From assembly GCA_018970725.1 (NCBI GenBank), contig JAGWVU010000002.1, forward strand, positions 1 to 64,000: 64,000 bases of DNA, read 5' to 3'. The notes below the pieces were generated by a model. It was given only the letters and a program-made list of their open reading frames with translations. It had not been told where the DNA came from and made no database searches. Position 1 is the first letter of the stretch; each line of letters starts with the position of its first letter. This stretch comes from Verrucomicrobiota bacterium (lineage in GTDB: Bacteria > Verrucomicrobiota > Verrucomicrobiia > Verrucomicrobiales > DEV007). Below are positions 10,488 to 19,423 of this stretch, one piece after another. A program made the translations under genes and the position numbers.

Positions 10488-11441
10488 TCAGCGGATTCCC
10501 ATACCAGCCCCTGCGGGTGCCAACCACCCCAGCAGGATACGGCCGGGAATCTGTTCGCCGAACTCGTTCGCATGGACCCGGTCGCGATAAAACACATGCG
10601 GATGCCGACCCGAGGATCGGATCGCTTCCACCCACGGCGTGGTCATGTCCAGATAGGCGCACCCTGTCTCCGCCGCCAACAACCGCAGCATCGCCCCATA
10701 GCCGGACATGGCGGAATGCGGAGCCCGGGCCATCGCCGCCGGGTCCCGCGGATCCACGGTGCCGAAGACACCGGTCGCGAGGACGATCTCGCACTGCGGC
10801 AAACCTTCCCGGATCTGGCCGATGACTTCCCGGATCGGCTCCGGATCGAGCCCTTGGCTGATGCCTCCGATCAGCACCAGATCGGGCCGCAACGGCACCA
10901 GATGGTTGGCGATCCGACCCTCTTCCCGAAAATGGCGGCAGCCTCCCCCGCCCCGCACGTAGACCGTGGCCCGGATCCGGGTGCGCGGGCAGGCCTCCCG
11001 CAACCGCACGATCCAACCGCTGCGCATCGCGTCGTTCACGATGCTGTCCCCCAACGCCAACAAATGCAGATCCCCTCCCTCGAGCAACGCCTTCCGGGTG
11101 CGCGCCAGGTTCTTCCAATCCTGCCCGGGAGGCGCAAACCTCACCTTCGGCATCGCCGCCTCGATCGCCCCGATCTGGGCCGCCGAGCGGCAGGGGGACC
11201 CGAACAACAGAAAATCCGCTTCCACCGGATACCGCTCCACCTCCACGTCCGGCGGGAAAAGGGGCGGCAGGGCGCCTTTCTCAGGAAAAACCACCGGGGA
11301 ATCCGCCAGCATCCCCGCGCGGGCCGGGGCGGCGGCGGCGCTGTTGACGGCGTTCCGGTCCCGGGGTGCCGCATCCTGGGCCACGACGGAGAGCCCGGCA
11401 AACACCGGGAGAGTCAGGAGGAGGGAAAATCGCAGGTTCAC
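10488..11441 (-). CDS. Secreted SGNH/GDSL hydrolase
   Basis: A 317-residue protein from a GTG start. The GTG is preferred because AAGGAG (minus strand, 11446-11451) lies four bases upstream and the resulting N-terminus (MNLRFSLLLTLPVFAGLSVVAQ) is a signal peptide; the ATG ending at 11495 would add 18 polar residues. SGNH blocks are visible: GDS in LLALGDSIVND, a glycine block in LIGGISQG, and Asp/His in RDRVHANEFG. It probably acts as an extracytoplasmic esterase or lipase-like enzyme, for example on acylated glycans. It lies 66 bases upstream of the TolC-type gene on the same strand. Confidence 0.85.
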   Translation of the reverse strand: MNLRFSLLLTLPVFAGLSVVAQDAAPRDRNAVNSAAAAPARAGMLADSPVVFPEKGALPPLFPPDVEVERYPVEADFLLFGSPCRSAAQIGAIEAAMPKVRFAPPGQDWKNLARTRKALLEGGDLHLLALGDSIVNDAMRSGWIVRLREACPRTRIRATVYVRGGGGCRHFREEGRIANHLVPLRPDLVLIGGISQGLDPEPIREVIGQIREGLPQCEIVLATGVFGTVDPRDPAAMARAPHSAMSGYGAMLRLLAAETGCAYLDMTTPWVEAIRSSGRHPHVFYRDRVHANEFGEQIPGRILLGWLAPAGAGMGIR

Positions 11442-11444
11442 CGG

Positions 11445-11452
11445 ACTCCTTT
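11445..11452 (-). promoter_or_regulatory. Ribosome binding site selecting a GTG start
   Basis: The minus strand reads AAAGGAGT immediately before TCCG-GTG. It is one of few strong Shine-Dalgarno sequences in this window, and it decides the start of the SGNH hydrolase gene. Confidence 0.6.
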
Positions 11453-11539
11453 CCCTTTTCCCGCCCGGATCGGAAACCGAATGCACGGGAATCAAGATCC
11501 GCCTTGCCTTCCCCGCGCATCCCGCTAGCGGTAGCCTTC

Positions 11540-12172
11540 ATGAAAAAGCTCCTTTCCCTGTGGACCGCCCTTTCCCTCACCGCCGCCTTTGCCGGACCGG
11601 ATGCCGAAGGCTTCACCGAACTGCTCAACGGCAAAGATCTCACCGGGTGGAAAGCCTCGGAAAACCCCGCCTCCTTCAAAGTGGAAAACGGGGAACTCAT
11701 CGCCTTCGGCAACCGCGCCCACCTCTTTTACGTGGGCGACTTCCACGGGGCGGACTTCACCGATTTCGAGGCCAAGCTCAAGGTGATGACCAAGCCGTCC
11801 GCCAACGCCGGTTTCTATTTCCACACCGCCTTCCAGGATGAGGGCTGGCCTTCCAAGGGTTACGAGTGCCAGATCAACGCCACCCACAAGGATCCCAAGA
11901 AAACCGGCAGCCTCTACGGCATCGTCAATGTCATGGACACCGCTCCGCACATCGACAACGAGTGGTTCGACTACCACATCATCGTCAAGGGCAAGACCAT
12001 CACCATCAAGGTCAACGGCAAGGAAACCGTGACCTACACCGAACCCGCCGATGGCTCCCTGCCCGACCCCAAGAGCCCCGGCCGCAAACTCTCCAACGGC
12101 ACCTTCGCCATCCAAGCGCACGACCCGGGCAGCGAAGTCCACATCAAGAGCATCCGCATCAAGCCCCTCTGA
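11540..12172 (+). CDS. DUF1080 (3-keto-disaccharide hydrolase family) secreted protein
   Basis: A 210-residue protein with signal peptide MKKLLSLWTALSLTAAFA, followed directly by the DUF1080 opening GFTELLNGKDLTGWKA. Further family hallmarks are GFYFHTAFQDEG and YECQINATHKD, with a concanavalin-like beta sandwich pattern to the end. Members act on oxidised disaccharides or bind carbohydrates in the periplasm, and are abundant in Planctomycetes and Verrucomicrobia. The start was chosen at the ATG giving the signal peptide. The gene is divergent from the SGNH hydrolase gene. Confidence 0.9.
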   Translation: MKKLLSLWTALSLTAAFAGPDAEGFTELLNGKDLTGWKASENPASFKVENGELIAFGNRAHLFYVGDFHGADFTDFEAKLKVMTKPSANAGFYFHTAFQDEGWPSKGYECQINATHKDPKKTGSLYGIVNVMDTAPHIDNEWFDYHIIVKGKTITIKVNGKETVTYTEPADGSLPDPKSPGRKLSNGTFAIQAHDPGSEVHIKSIRIKPL

Positions 12173-12461
12173 AGACCGCGCCCTGACCCGCGGCGCCCAT
12201 TGTCAGGGTTGGCTGCACGGGTAGACGCCCGTGATGGGACGGATTGGGCGACGGAACGACCCCAAGAAAAGCGACCGCGGAGTGCGGCGCGACACCTGCA
12301 TCGGGGGCGATTGGAAGTGCGCGCACATCCAGCTCCCGGCGTTGGCGTCATTCACGGCGGCTCGGGAATCGCGCAAATTCGCGGACGGTGCCTTGCTGAA
12401 AGGTTTCAAAGACCCACACGCCTGATGGATTGCCGCCCATCTCAAATTTGACGTGGAAAGG
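12173..12461. other. Intergenic segment, no gene supported
   Basis: This is the space between the convergent DUF1080 gene and the small ORF downstream of the BLUF gene. Open frames exist on both strands, but they have arginine/proline-rich compositions typical of high-GC shadows. No clear terminator with a T-run was seen. Confidence 0.4.
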
Positions 12462-12590
12462 CTACTCAAAGCCCCAGGTCGATTGATTGTTGGGGTCTTC
12501 GACGATCTCGTGGATGAAGCCGAGGCATGAGCCCTCGTTCCACCAGATGTGATCGCCCATGGAAACAGGGGTTCCGTCGGCGTGGATCAT
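12462..12590 (-). CDS. 42-residue protein coupled to the BLUF gene
   Basis: A short ORF beginning MIHADGTPVSMGDHIWWNEG and ending STWGFE. Its ATG overlaps the BLUF stop codon (ATGA), the usual arrangement for translational coupling. The composition (two adjacent Trp, Gly-Asp turn, acidic C-terminus) looks like a folded small beta-rich protein and unlike the Arg/Pro-rich antisense shadows around it. No family was recognised. It could be a partner of the photoreceptor or the remnant of a longer gene. It is too short for ordinary gene finders. Confidence 0.6.
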   Translation of the reverse strand: MIHADGTPVSMGDHIWWNEGSCLGFIHEIVEDPNNQSTWGFE

Positions 12591-13039
12591 TTCCCTGCGT
12601 TTGGATCAGCGGTGGCGCGGGCCCAGCGGGCGTCAAGGAGGAGGGAATGCGCGGAGAAACTGTCATTCGGAACGCGGATGTCCCCGTGCTCCAGATCATA
12701 CTTGGCGATCAAGACCTCGCGCAGCGCCGGCGGGACCTCGTTGAGCCGCAGGATGGTCATGCTCCAGTCGTAAAACAACGGGGATACGGACTGATCATAG
12801 GAAAGCAACTCAAAGCGGGAATGCCGCTTGTCCGCGATGATCCGCGCCATCAACTCGTTCACGAAACCGACCGGACCTTCGAGGACTTGGAGAAAGCGGT
12901 GGCCGGAAAGAACCAGCAAGCCGGTGATGCCGGCGGCGGCATTCCGCTCCGCGGCGCGATCCACAAGCCCGGCGAGCACGGTCCCCTCGAGCAGGGAGGG
13001 AGCGGCCACACTGCGGTAAACCAATCGACATCTTTTCAT
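12587..13039 (-). CDS. BLUF-domain blue-light sensor (short type)
   Basis: A 150-residue protein that is essentially one BLUF domain, binding FAD and sensing blue light through a flavin-Tyr-Gln hydrogen-bond switch. With the start at 13039 the key residues are Tyr8 (LVYRS), Asn33 (RNAAAGITG), Gln51 (FLQVLEG), Trp92 and Met94 (DWSM), nearly matching PixD-type numbering. An upstream ATG (13060) would add seven residues. There is no fused EAL, GGDEF or cyclase domain, so output should be through a protein partner. A 42-residue ORF is translationally coupled downstream; the DUF6807 gene lies just upstream on the same strand. Confidence 0.88.
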   Translation of the reverse strand: MKRCRLVYRSVAAPSLLEGTVLAGLVDRAAERNAAAGITGLLVLSGHRFLQVLEGPVGFVNELMARIIADKRHSRFELLSYDQSVSPLFYDWSMTILRLNEVPPALREVLIAKYDLEHGDIRVPNDSFSAHSLLLDARWARATADPNAGK

Positions 13040-13062
13040 CGCCCCGGGCGAACCTGGCACTC

Positions 13063-14067
13063 TTATTCCGGCCGGGCATAGGCGGCATAGGCGGCGGCCA
13101 CCCCGGCTTGTTCCGGAGTTCCCTTATGCAGGAAAAAGCGATAGCGCAAGCGCAGAGACTCTCCGGGAGCGATGGAAAACTCGCCCTCGGGCTTCTCCTT
13201 CTTTTCGAAATGCCGGATACCGAAAGGATTGGCACAGAAGAGTCCGTAGTCCCGGGCGTGCCACCAGGTGGGGTGCCGCAGGTTTTCCGGGTGATCGAAA
13301 ATGGCCACGCCGACGGCGTTCCCCTTGCGATCGGTCCCGAAGTAATCGACCCAAGGGGCGCGCTTGCCCCAGGCTTCCTCGTCCCGCGCACCGGTCGCGG
13401 TGAGGATGCTCCCGCCGCCCCGTTTCCCCTTGTCCTCGGCAGAGACGAGTTGCAAGCCGGGGATGACCCGGATGGCCATGGTGCCGTCTTTGTCATCGCC
13501 AAACACGACGGGGCCCGACGCCGGTTTCAGGGTGAGATCCCAGTCCATGAAAAACTCTCCGGCCGGGGTCTTAGTGAAGGTGAAGGTGCGCGCATCCTCG
13601 CAGATTTTGGCTCCATCCGGTCCGAGCCAGTCGTTGCGCACGGTGAATTGGGCCGGGTTCGTCCCCATCTTCATCGAACCGAAACCGGTGTGGACGATTT
13701 TGCCGAGCTTGGTCCCCGGAGGTTTTTTGCCGGCCGGCCAGGTGTTTTCCTCGCTCCAGAAATCGACACCATTGACGCCCTTGTGCCCGAACCAGAGGGA
13801 GCGGTGGTGGTAATGATCCTTGGCCTCACCCTCATGCCACTCCATGGGATAGCCACGCGTCAGATGATCCCCGCCGGGACCGATGAGGGGGTAGAAGAAG
13901 GGACGCGGCACGTTCTCATGATGGTATTTGGTGACGAGAACGCCGTCGCAGAGGATTTGCATGGCGGGATCCTTCTCCTCCTTGACGATGCTCCAGTTTT
14001 GCGCCTTGAGAGTGGCGGCGGCGCACAGGGAAAGGAGAAGGGAGGCGGAAAGCGTCTGCAGGTTCAT
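13063..14067 (-). CDS. DUF6807 / PmoA-like secreted protein
   Basis: A 334-residue protein with an N-terminal signal peptide (MNLQTLSASLLLSLCAAATLKA). The His-rich segment DHYHHRSLWFGHKGVNG and the upstream TRGYPMEWHEGE are typical of the family often labelled 'methane oxygenase PmoA', now DUF6807, which is unrelated to real methane monooxygenase. Members are common near carbohydrate-utilisation genes in Planctomycetes and Verrucomicrobia; their biochemical role is not established. It is 23 bases upstream of the BLUF start and may be co-transcribed. Confidence 0.85.
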   Translation of the reverse strand: MNLQTLSASLLLSLCAAATLKAQNWSIVKEEKDPAMQILCDGVLVTKYHHENVPRPFFYPLIGPGGDHLTRGYPMEWHEGEAKDHYHHRSLWFGHKGVNGVDFWSEENTWPAGKKPPGTKLGKIVHTGFGSMKMGTNPAQFTVRNDWLGPDGAKICEDARTFTFTKTPAGEFFMDWDLTLKPASGPVVFGDDKDGTMAIRVIPGLQLVSAEDKGKRGGGSILTATGARDEEAWGKRAPWVDYFGTDRKGNAVGVAIFDHPENLRHPTWWHARDYGLFCANPFGIRHFEKKEKPEGEFSIAPGESLRLRYRFFLHKGTPEQAGVAAAYAAYARPE

Positions 14068-14195
14068 GGAAGGTTTCGGGCCGCGCGGGAGTTGACCGCG
14101 GCGATGGCACTAGGAAGGGACAGGGCGGGCCGCGGGGGCGTTCGAAAACAAGCCCGGGCTTGTTTTGCCAAGCTCCGGTGCCATCTTGGAGGAAG

Positions 14196-15491
14196 ATGTT
14201 CGAAGTTCGGGAAAAGCCCAATCAGGTCGAGCGCGCCATGCTCATCGGCTTTTATTTCGAGCGCCGGGAAGCCGCCAACGCCGCCGACCTGCTGCGCGAA
14301 CTTCGTGAACTGGTGGATACCCTGGGCATCGGCGTGGCCGGGGAACAACTCGTCTTTGTCCGTGATTCCCACAAAGCCTTCCACTGCGGCACCGGGAAGA
14401 AGGACGAACTGCTCCACCTCGCCGCCGAATTGCGCTGCGATTGCCTCATTTTCGACAACGGCCTTTCCCCGATGCAACAACGCGCCTGGGAACAGGAGGC
14501 GAAGATGGCCGTGATCGACCGCGAGGAGGTGATCCTCGACATCTTCGCGATGCGCGCCCATACCCGGGAAGCCCGGCTCCAGGTCGATCTGGCCCGGATG
14601 GAATACGCCCTCCCGCGCATGGCCCGGATGTGGGGGCACCTTGATCGTCAGGGCGGCGGTTCCGGGGGCGGAAAGGGCGGGGGCGGCGCCGCCCGGGGCG
14701 AGGGGGAAAAGCAGATTGAAGTCGACCGCCGCCTCGCCCGCGACCGGATCGAGCGGGCGAAGGCCGAGCTGGCCGTGGTGCGGCGCCAACGGGCCACCCA
14801 AAGGAAGGAGCGGGAGCGCAATCCAGTGCCGCACGCCGCGATCGTGGGTTATACCAACGCCGGAAAGTCCACCCTGCTGAACACCCTTTGCGGCAGCGAA
14901 GTGCTGGCCAAGGACATGCTCTTCGCGACGCTGGACCCAACCACCCGCCGCCTCCAGCTTCCCGACGGCCAACCCCTTCTCCTGACGGACACGGTAGGCT
15001 TTGTACGCAATCTGCCGCACCGCTTGGTGGAGGCGTTCAAATCGACTCTGGAGGAAGCGGTCCTCGCCGACTTCCTCATCCACGTGCTCGATGCCAGTTC
15101 CCCGTGCGTCCTCGCGTTGGCCGAAACCACTTGCAAGGTGCTGACCGAACTCGGTGCGGTCGAGAAACCGACCCTGACAGTGCTCAACAAGATCGATCTC
15201 GCGGAAGATCCCCAAAGGGTGGCGGAGTTGCATCGTTCCTTCCCGAACTCCGTGGCCGTCTCCCTCAAAACCGGAGAAGGAATGACGGACCTGATCCACG
15301 CGATCAACGACATGCTGCTCGACCGGGTCGGACGCATCGAACTCCGCATCCCCCAAGCCCGCGCCGATCTTGTGCACCTGCTGCACCGGGAAGGCAAGAT
15401 TCTCTCGGAGAAATACGAGGGCAACGATATCCTGATTTCCGCGGTCATCCCCCACCCCGTGCGGCACCGCTACGAAACCTTCGTCTCCTGA
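14196..15491 (+). CDS. hflX: GTPase HflX
   Basis: A 431-residue ribosome-associated GTPase. It has the HflX N-terminal domain with a glycine-rich linker near residues 150-170 (GGGSGGGKGGGG), then G1 GYTNAGKST at about 217-225, G3 DTVGF, and G4 NKID. HflX splits stalled ribosomes after stress. The start ATG has GGAGGA two bases upstream (14188-14193); the ORF extends 12 codons further upstream but without comparable support. It is convergent with the BatA-like gene. Confidence 0.93.
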   Translation: MFEVREKPNQVERAMLIGFYFERREAANAADLLRELRELVDTLGIGVAGEQLVFVRDSHKAFHCGTGKKDELLHLAAELRCDCLIFDNGLSPMQQRAWEQEAKMAVIDREEVILDIFAMRAHTREARLQVDLARMEYALPRMARMWGHLDRQGGGSGGGKGGGGAARGEGEKQIEVDRRLARDRIERAKAELAVVRRQRATQRKERERNPVPHAAIVGYTNAGKSTLLNTLCGSEVLAKDMLFATLDPTTRRLQLPDGQPLLLTDTVGFVRNLPHRLVEAFKSTLEEAVLADFLIHVLDASSPCVLALAETTCKVLTELGAVEKPTLTVLNKIDLAEDPQRVAELHRSFPNSVAVSLKTGEGMTDLIHAINDMLLDRVGRIELRIPQARADLVHLLHREGKILSEKYEGNDILISAVIPHPVRHRYETFVS

Positions 15492-15531
15492 GGGCCGGGG
15501 CTCACGCCAGCGCAAGGATTTCCCCGGCGGA

Positions 15532-18447
15532 TCACTTGCGGAGGGCGGCGAGCTGGCGGCGGAAAGACTCCGAGACCGCGCCCTTGGACTCAAAGTGAAT
15601 CTTCTGGCCGGTGCCGGCCCGGCGGCTCGCCGCAATCCAACGCGCCAGGGCGGATTCGATGAGCATGAAAAGGAACGCGCCCACCGCGAGCGGTTTCCAG
15701 AGTTCTTCCCCGAAGGATTTGCCGGTGAGGATCTGCAAGGCCTCCTCCACAGTCTCGGGATAGAGCAGGCCCAGATACCGTCCGAGGAACTCGCGGTCCG
15801 CGGGGCTCAGGGGCACCAAACGGCTTTCCGCCGGGTCGCGGGTGACCGTGAACGGAATGGTCTTGGCATCCTCCGCAAGCAATTCCCCCACCTTGAGGCG
15901 GTCCGCATCGGGAACCCGGATGCGGTAAAGCCCGGCAGCGACGTCGCCCTGGATCTTGGCGACGGCCCCTTCGGCACTGCCTGTCACCTGGGCCTTACGG
16001 ATCTCACCCAGGGGTCCCTCGACCTGAAACGTCGCCAACGGCGTGCCCCCCTTGGGCGTAGTGATCGACCGAAAAGCGGACGGAGGCACAATCTGCCTGG
16101 GTAGCTGGTCGCTGCTCCAATAGAGGACGGCCATGGCGCGACCGGTGCGTTCCCGGAAATCCGCCCGGAAATCGTGGAGACGGTTCGCCTCCAGCCAAAC
16201 CTCCCGGTTCCGTTGGCGGCCTTCCTCGGAGCGGAGGACATTGCGGCCGTCGACCGATACCTCGAGGGAATCATCGGCATCGGCCTCGAAACGATAATTT
16301 CCGGAGCGCGGAGGCTGGATTTTGCCGGTCCACCGCACCTTGAAATCTTCCGCGGGAATGCCGTCCGCCGGGGCGCCCTCGCGCCAGGTGAACTGGATGG
16401 CGGGATCGAGCCGGTTGACCGGTTTGAGCCGGGAGCCGGAGAGGGCGTGCTCGTAGGTGCCGTTCACCCCGTTGCCGGCAAAGGCGTCCCCACGGCCGGA
16501 GAGTGGCAGCGCCAGCTCCCATTTGGGTTCCAGATTGAGTTCGATGCGGCGGGGATTGGCCAGAAAATAGACCAGCTCGTGGAGCAGCGGGAGGAAGGCC
16601 TCACGGCTTGGCAGGTTCCCGGAACGCAGATCCAGGGAGGAGGCCAGCTGCACGATCTGACCCGCGCCCTCGCGACGGCTGATGACCCATGGATCCCCGT
16701 TGTTGAGGCGGCCGCCGACGACCGCTCCGGCGGTTTCTTCCGGTTCCAAGCGCCAATAATGGGAGAAGTTCAGGCTCGGCAAATCGCTCTGGTCCCGGTC
16801 CGCCACCAAGCGGAGGGCAGGGTGCCGGAACGTATCCAGCGCGGCCGTCACGGGATCCTTGGACCCGTCGGGGATCTTTGCCTCCTTGAGGCGACCCGGC
16901 AGCCAAGGCTGTCCGTTCGCCGTCAGCCAACCGTTGTAGAAATCCGCCTGGGCCTTCGGGCCGGTGGCGATGAGCACTCCGCCGCCCCCGGCCACGTAAG
17001 TCTGGAGCAAGACCGCTTTTTCCTGGGGCAGGCGCGGCACATCGGCGAGGATGATGGCATCGTATTCCCCGAAAGAAATGACCGGCAGGTTCTGGGCCGG
17101 GACCACTTCGGGCTCGACGAGGAAGCGCATTTTTTCTGGCTCGGGGCCGGAGGCGAGCGCGCCGGGAGCCAGGGCCAGCGAGGCGAAGGAGGCCGCCCGT
17201 TCGAAAAACGGTCCGGCCGGATTGCCGTCCACGAGGAGGACGCGGAGTTTCCGGATCACCGCCTCGGCGGTCACCGCCTCGTTATCCTGGATGATTTCGT
17301 CTTCCACGTCCAAGCGGGCACGGATCTCCTGGGCTCCGGGGGTGGAGAACTGGTGGACGAATTCCACGGTCTCTTCCGTGCCGGGCAGGATTTGCCCCAA
17401 GGTCCGGTCCACCAGTTTCTTGCGCCCGATCTGCAGTTCCACGGCCCGGGGGGAAACCGCTTCGGAACCCGTGTTCTCCACCGTGACCCGGACCCTGACC
17501 GGGCGGTCGACACCGACCACGTCCCGGGACAAGGCGATGCGGGCGATGGAGAGATTGCGCAAACCGGGGGGCAACGGCATCTCCCGGATGACCACCTTGG
17601 GGTTGGCGGGCAAATTGTCGAAGGCATCCCGGAGGAACTGCCACCGGGCGGCTTTCCCCGTCTCCCAACCGATGTTCTGGTTGTCGGTGAGGACCACGAT
17701 TTGCTTGGCCACCTGACTGCCCTGGGCTAGCGCCAGCGAGGCCAGGGTGAAACAATCATAGGCGGCCATCGCTCCGTTGAGCGGTTTCGCGTCCTCCAGA
17801 TTCCGGAGGATCAGGTCCCGGTCGGCGGTCGGGGCCAGAACCCTCGCGGAGGGGGTGGGGCCGCCGAGGATCAGGCTGAAGTTGGTCCCCCGGGGGGCGC
17901 GCCGGACCAGATCCCGCGCCTCATCGACGGCCCGGGAGAAGTTCGATTGCCCGCCGATCTCCAACGCCATCGACGTGGAGGCATCGAGGATCAGGACCAC
18001 GTCCTGGCGGTCGCCACCGCTGAACCGGCTCAGGTTGAACCATTTCTCAAACAAGACCAGGGAAACGGCCGCCCCGCCGAGGAGCGCCGCCGCCGCGAGG
18101 AGGCTCCAGCGCCAGCGCCGCAGTTCCCAGAGCACCACCGCCACCGCTCCGGCGACGATCGCCCCCAGCGCCATGGGCAGCACGAGGAACCATGGCACTG
18201 CGGAACCCGGCGGGATGAAAGGGCGGGCCAAGGCCAGGGCCAGAAGCCCCACGAGCAAGCACCGGGCCGCCATGAGAAGGGCGTCCTCAAGGTGGATGCG
18301 CCGGTTCCTCGTCACGAGGGAGTCCCGCAGGAAGTTCATCGCGCCCCAGTCGATGGTTTGCCCGGTCTGCCGGGTCAGGAGATGAATGAGGATGGGGACG
18401 GCGATCCCGGCCAGACCGAGCAACATCCATGGGTTCAACGGCAGCAT
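15532..18447 (-). CDS. BatA-like VWA protein with internal PA14 domain
   Basis: A 971-residue membrane protein. It opens with the BatA N-terminal region (MLPLNPWMLLGLAGIAVPIL), followed by further membrane segments to about residue 135. A VWA domain follows with MIDAS motif DASTS at 155-159. A CARDB-like segment (about 300-390) and a glutaminase-like fold (YDAIILADVP, GGGGVLIATGP) come next. A PA14-like domain spans roughly 680-790 (IQFTWREG, FEADADDSLEVSVDG), and there is a C-terminal membrane segment. It is the last gene of the FHA-MoxR / DUF58 / VWA cluster. Such clusters are linked to envelope stress and complex assembly; the PA14 insertion suggests glycan or cell-surface contact. Confidence 0.85.
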   Translation of the reverse strand: MLPLNPWMLLGLAGIAVPILIHLLTRQTGQTIDWGAMNFLRDSLVTRNRRIHLEDALLMAARCLLVGLLALALARPFIPPGSAVPWFLVLPMALGAIVAGAVAVVLWELRRWRWSLLAAAALLGGAAVSLVLFEKWFNLSRFSGGDRQDVVLILDASTSMALEIGGQSNFSRAVDEARDLVRRAPRGTNFSLILGGPTPSARVLAPTADRDLILRNLEDAKPLNGAMAAYDCFTLASLALAQGSQVAKQIVVLTDNQNIGWETGKAARWQFLRDAFDNLPANPKVVIREMPLPPGLRNLSIARIALSRDVVGVDRPVRVRVTVENTGSEAVSPRAVELQIGRKKLVDRTLGQILPGTEETVEFVHQFSTPGAQEIRARLDVEDEIIQDNEAVTAEAVIRKLRVLLVDGNPAGPFFERAASFASLALAPGALASGPEPEKMRFLVEPEVVPAQNLPVISFGEYDAIILADVPRLPQEKAVLLQTYVAGGGGVLIATGPKAQADFYNGWLTANGQPWLPGRLKEAKIPDGSKDPVTAALDTFRHPALRLVADRDQSDLPSLNFSHYWRLEPEETAGAVVGGRLNNGDPWVISRREGAGQIVQLASSLDLRSGNLPSREAFLPLLHELVYFLANPRRIELNLEPKWELALPLSGRGDAFAGNGVNGTYEHALSGSRLKPVNRLDPAIQFTWREGAPADGIPAEDFKVRWTGKIQPPRSGNYRFEADADDSLEVSVDGRNVLRSEEGRQRNREVWLEANRLHDFRADFRERTGRAMAVLYWSSDQLPRQIVPPSAFRSITTPKGGTPLATFQVEGPLGEIRKAQVTGSAEGAVAKIQGDVAAGLYRIRVPDADRLKVGELLAEDAKTIPFTVTRDPAESRLVPLSPADREFLGRYLGLLYPETVEEALQILTGKSFGEELWKPLAVGAFLFMLIESALARWIAASRRAGTGQKIHFESKGAVSESFRRQLAALRK

Positions 18448-18459
18448 GGGGAGGCGGGG

Positions 18460-19419
18460 TCAACGGCCGAGGGAATCGCGACGGCCGGAAAGGTAGTTGG
18501 CCAGGGTTTGGGGCACCGGGTTCTTCGTGTTCACGGCCACATAGTCCGCCTTCATCTGGCCGCAGGCCCGCTCGATGGTGTCAATGAAGGACCGGACCCG
18601 CTCGAGATATTGGGACCGCAGGGCCAACGGATCGACCCTGAGCTGTTGGTTGTTGATCTCGAGGCTGCGGAAGTCGGTGAACTTGCGGAAGGGAAAGGTG
18701 ATCTCCTCCTCCGCCATGAGGTGGAAGAGGACGATCTCGTGGTAGCGGAATTGGAAGTGATGCAAGGCCTCCGTGATGCGCACCGGATCATCGAAGAGAT
18801 CGCTGAAAATGAGGACCAGACCCCGCCGGGGGATCCGCTCCGCCACCTCGTGAAAAACCGCGGCCGCCGCCGTGTCCTCCCCCGGCTGGGTTCGGGCCAG
18901 TTCCTCAAGGATGACCCGGACCTGGCTCGCCTTGCTGGCGGGCGGCCGGTAATGACGGACCGCGGTATCGAAGGTGACCAAGCCCGCGGCGTCCTGTTGG
19001 CGGACCAGCAGATAGGTGAGGGCGGCGGCGAGATACCGGGCGTATGCAAACTTGCTCAACGCCTTGCCCTCCATGCGGGTGGCGGCATCCCCGGTGTATT
19101 TCATCGAACCGGAGGCATCGACAATCAGGGTGGCCCGGAGGTTGGTCTCCTCGATATATTGCTTGATGTAGTAGCGGTCCGTCCTGCCGAAAACCCGCCA
19201 GTCGAGGTCCCGCAAGTCATCGCCCGCTGCATACTCCCGGTGCTCGGCAAATTCCACCGAGAAGCCCTTGTGCGGACTGGCGTGACGGCCGCTGATGGTC
19301 CCTTCCTTCTTGGTCCGGGCCAAAAATTCAAGCCGCCCCAAGGTGGCGGTCAATTCGGGCGGCAAGAGGCGGAGGTAGTCGTTCGCGCCGGGCCCGGAGT
19401 TGGCTGGTTTTGGCGACAT
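18460..19419 (-). CDS. DUF58 domain protein
   Basis: A 319-residue protein with the DUF58 core motif RDLDWRVFGRTDRYYIKQY around residues 71-90 and a VWA-like strand with VDASGSM near 101. No signal peptide or membrane segment is evident. DUF58 proteins are constant partners of MoxR ATPases and VWA membrane proteins; their biochemical activity is not defined. It lies 4 bases after the FHA-MoxR gene and 12 bases before the BatA-like gene, which indicates one operon. Confidence 0.9.
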   Translation of the reverse strand: MSPKPANSGPGANDYLRLLPPELTATLGRLEFLARTKKEGTISGRHASPHKGFSVEFAEHREYAAGDDLRDLDWRVFGRTDRYYIKQYIEETNLRATLIVDASGSMKYTGDAATRMEGKALSKFAYARYLAAALTYLLVRQQDAAGLVTFDTAVRHYRPPASKASQVRVILEELARTQPGEDTAAAAVFHEVAERIPRRGLVLIFSDLFDDPVRITEALHHFQFRYHEIVLFHLMAEEEITFPFRKFTDFRSLEINNQQLRVDPLALRSQYLERVRSFIDTIERACGQMKADYVAVNTKNPVPQTLANYLSGRRDSLGR

Positions 19420-19423
19420 CGCT

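Noticed and set aside
7068-11528. A 1486-residue open frame on the plus strand
   Set aside because: It runs antisense through the adaptor, TolC-type and SGNH genes, and has the Arg/His/Pro/Gly-rich composition of a high-GC shadow. The minus-strand genes have clear families.
12810-13502. A 230-residue minus-strand frame across the BLUF and DUF6807 genes
   Set aside because: Pro/Arg/Ser-rich shadow bridging two genes in another frame; both genes have recognised domains.
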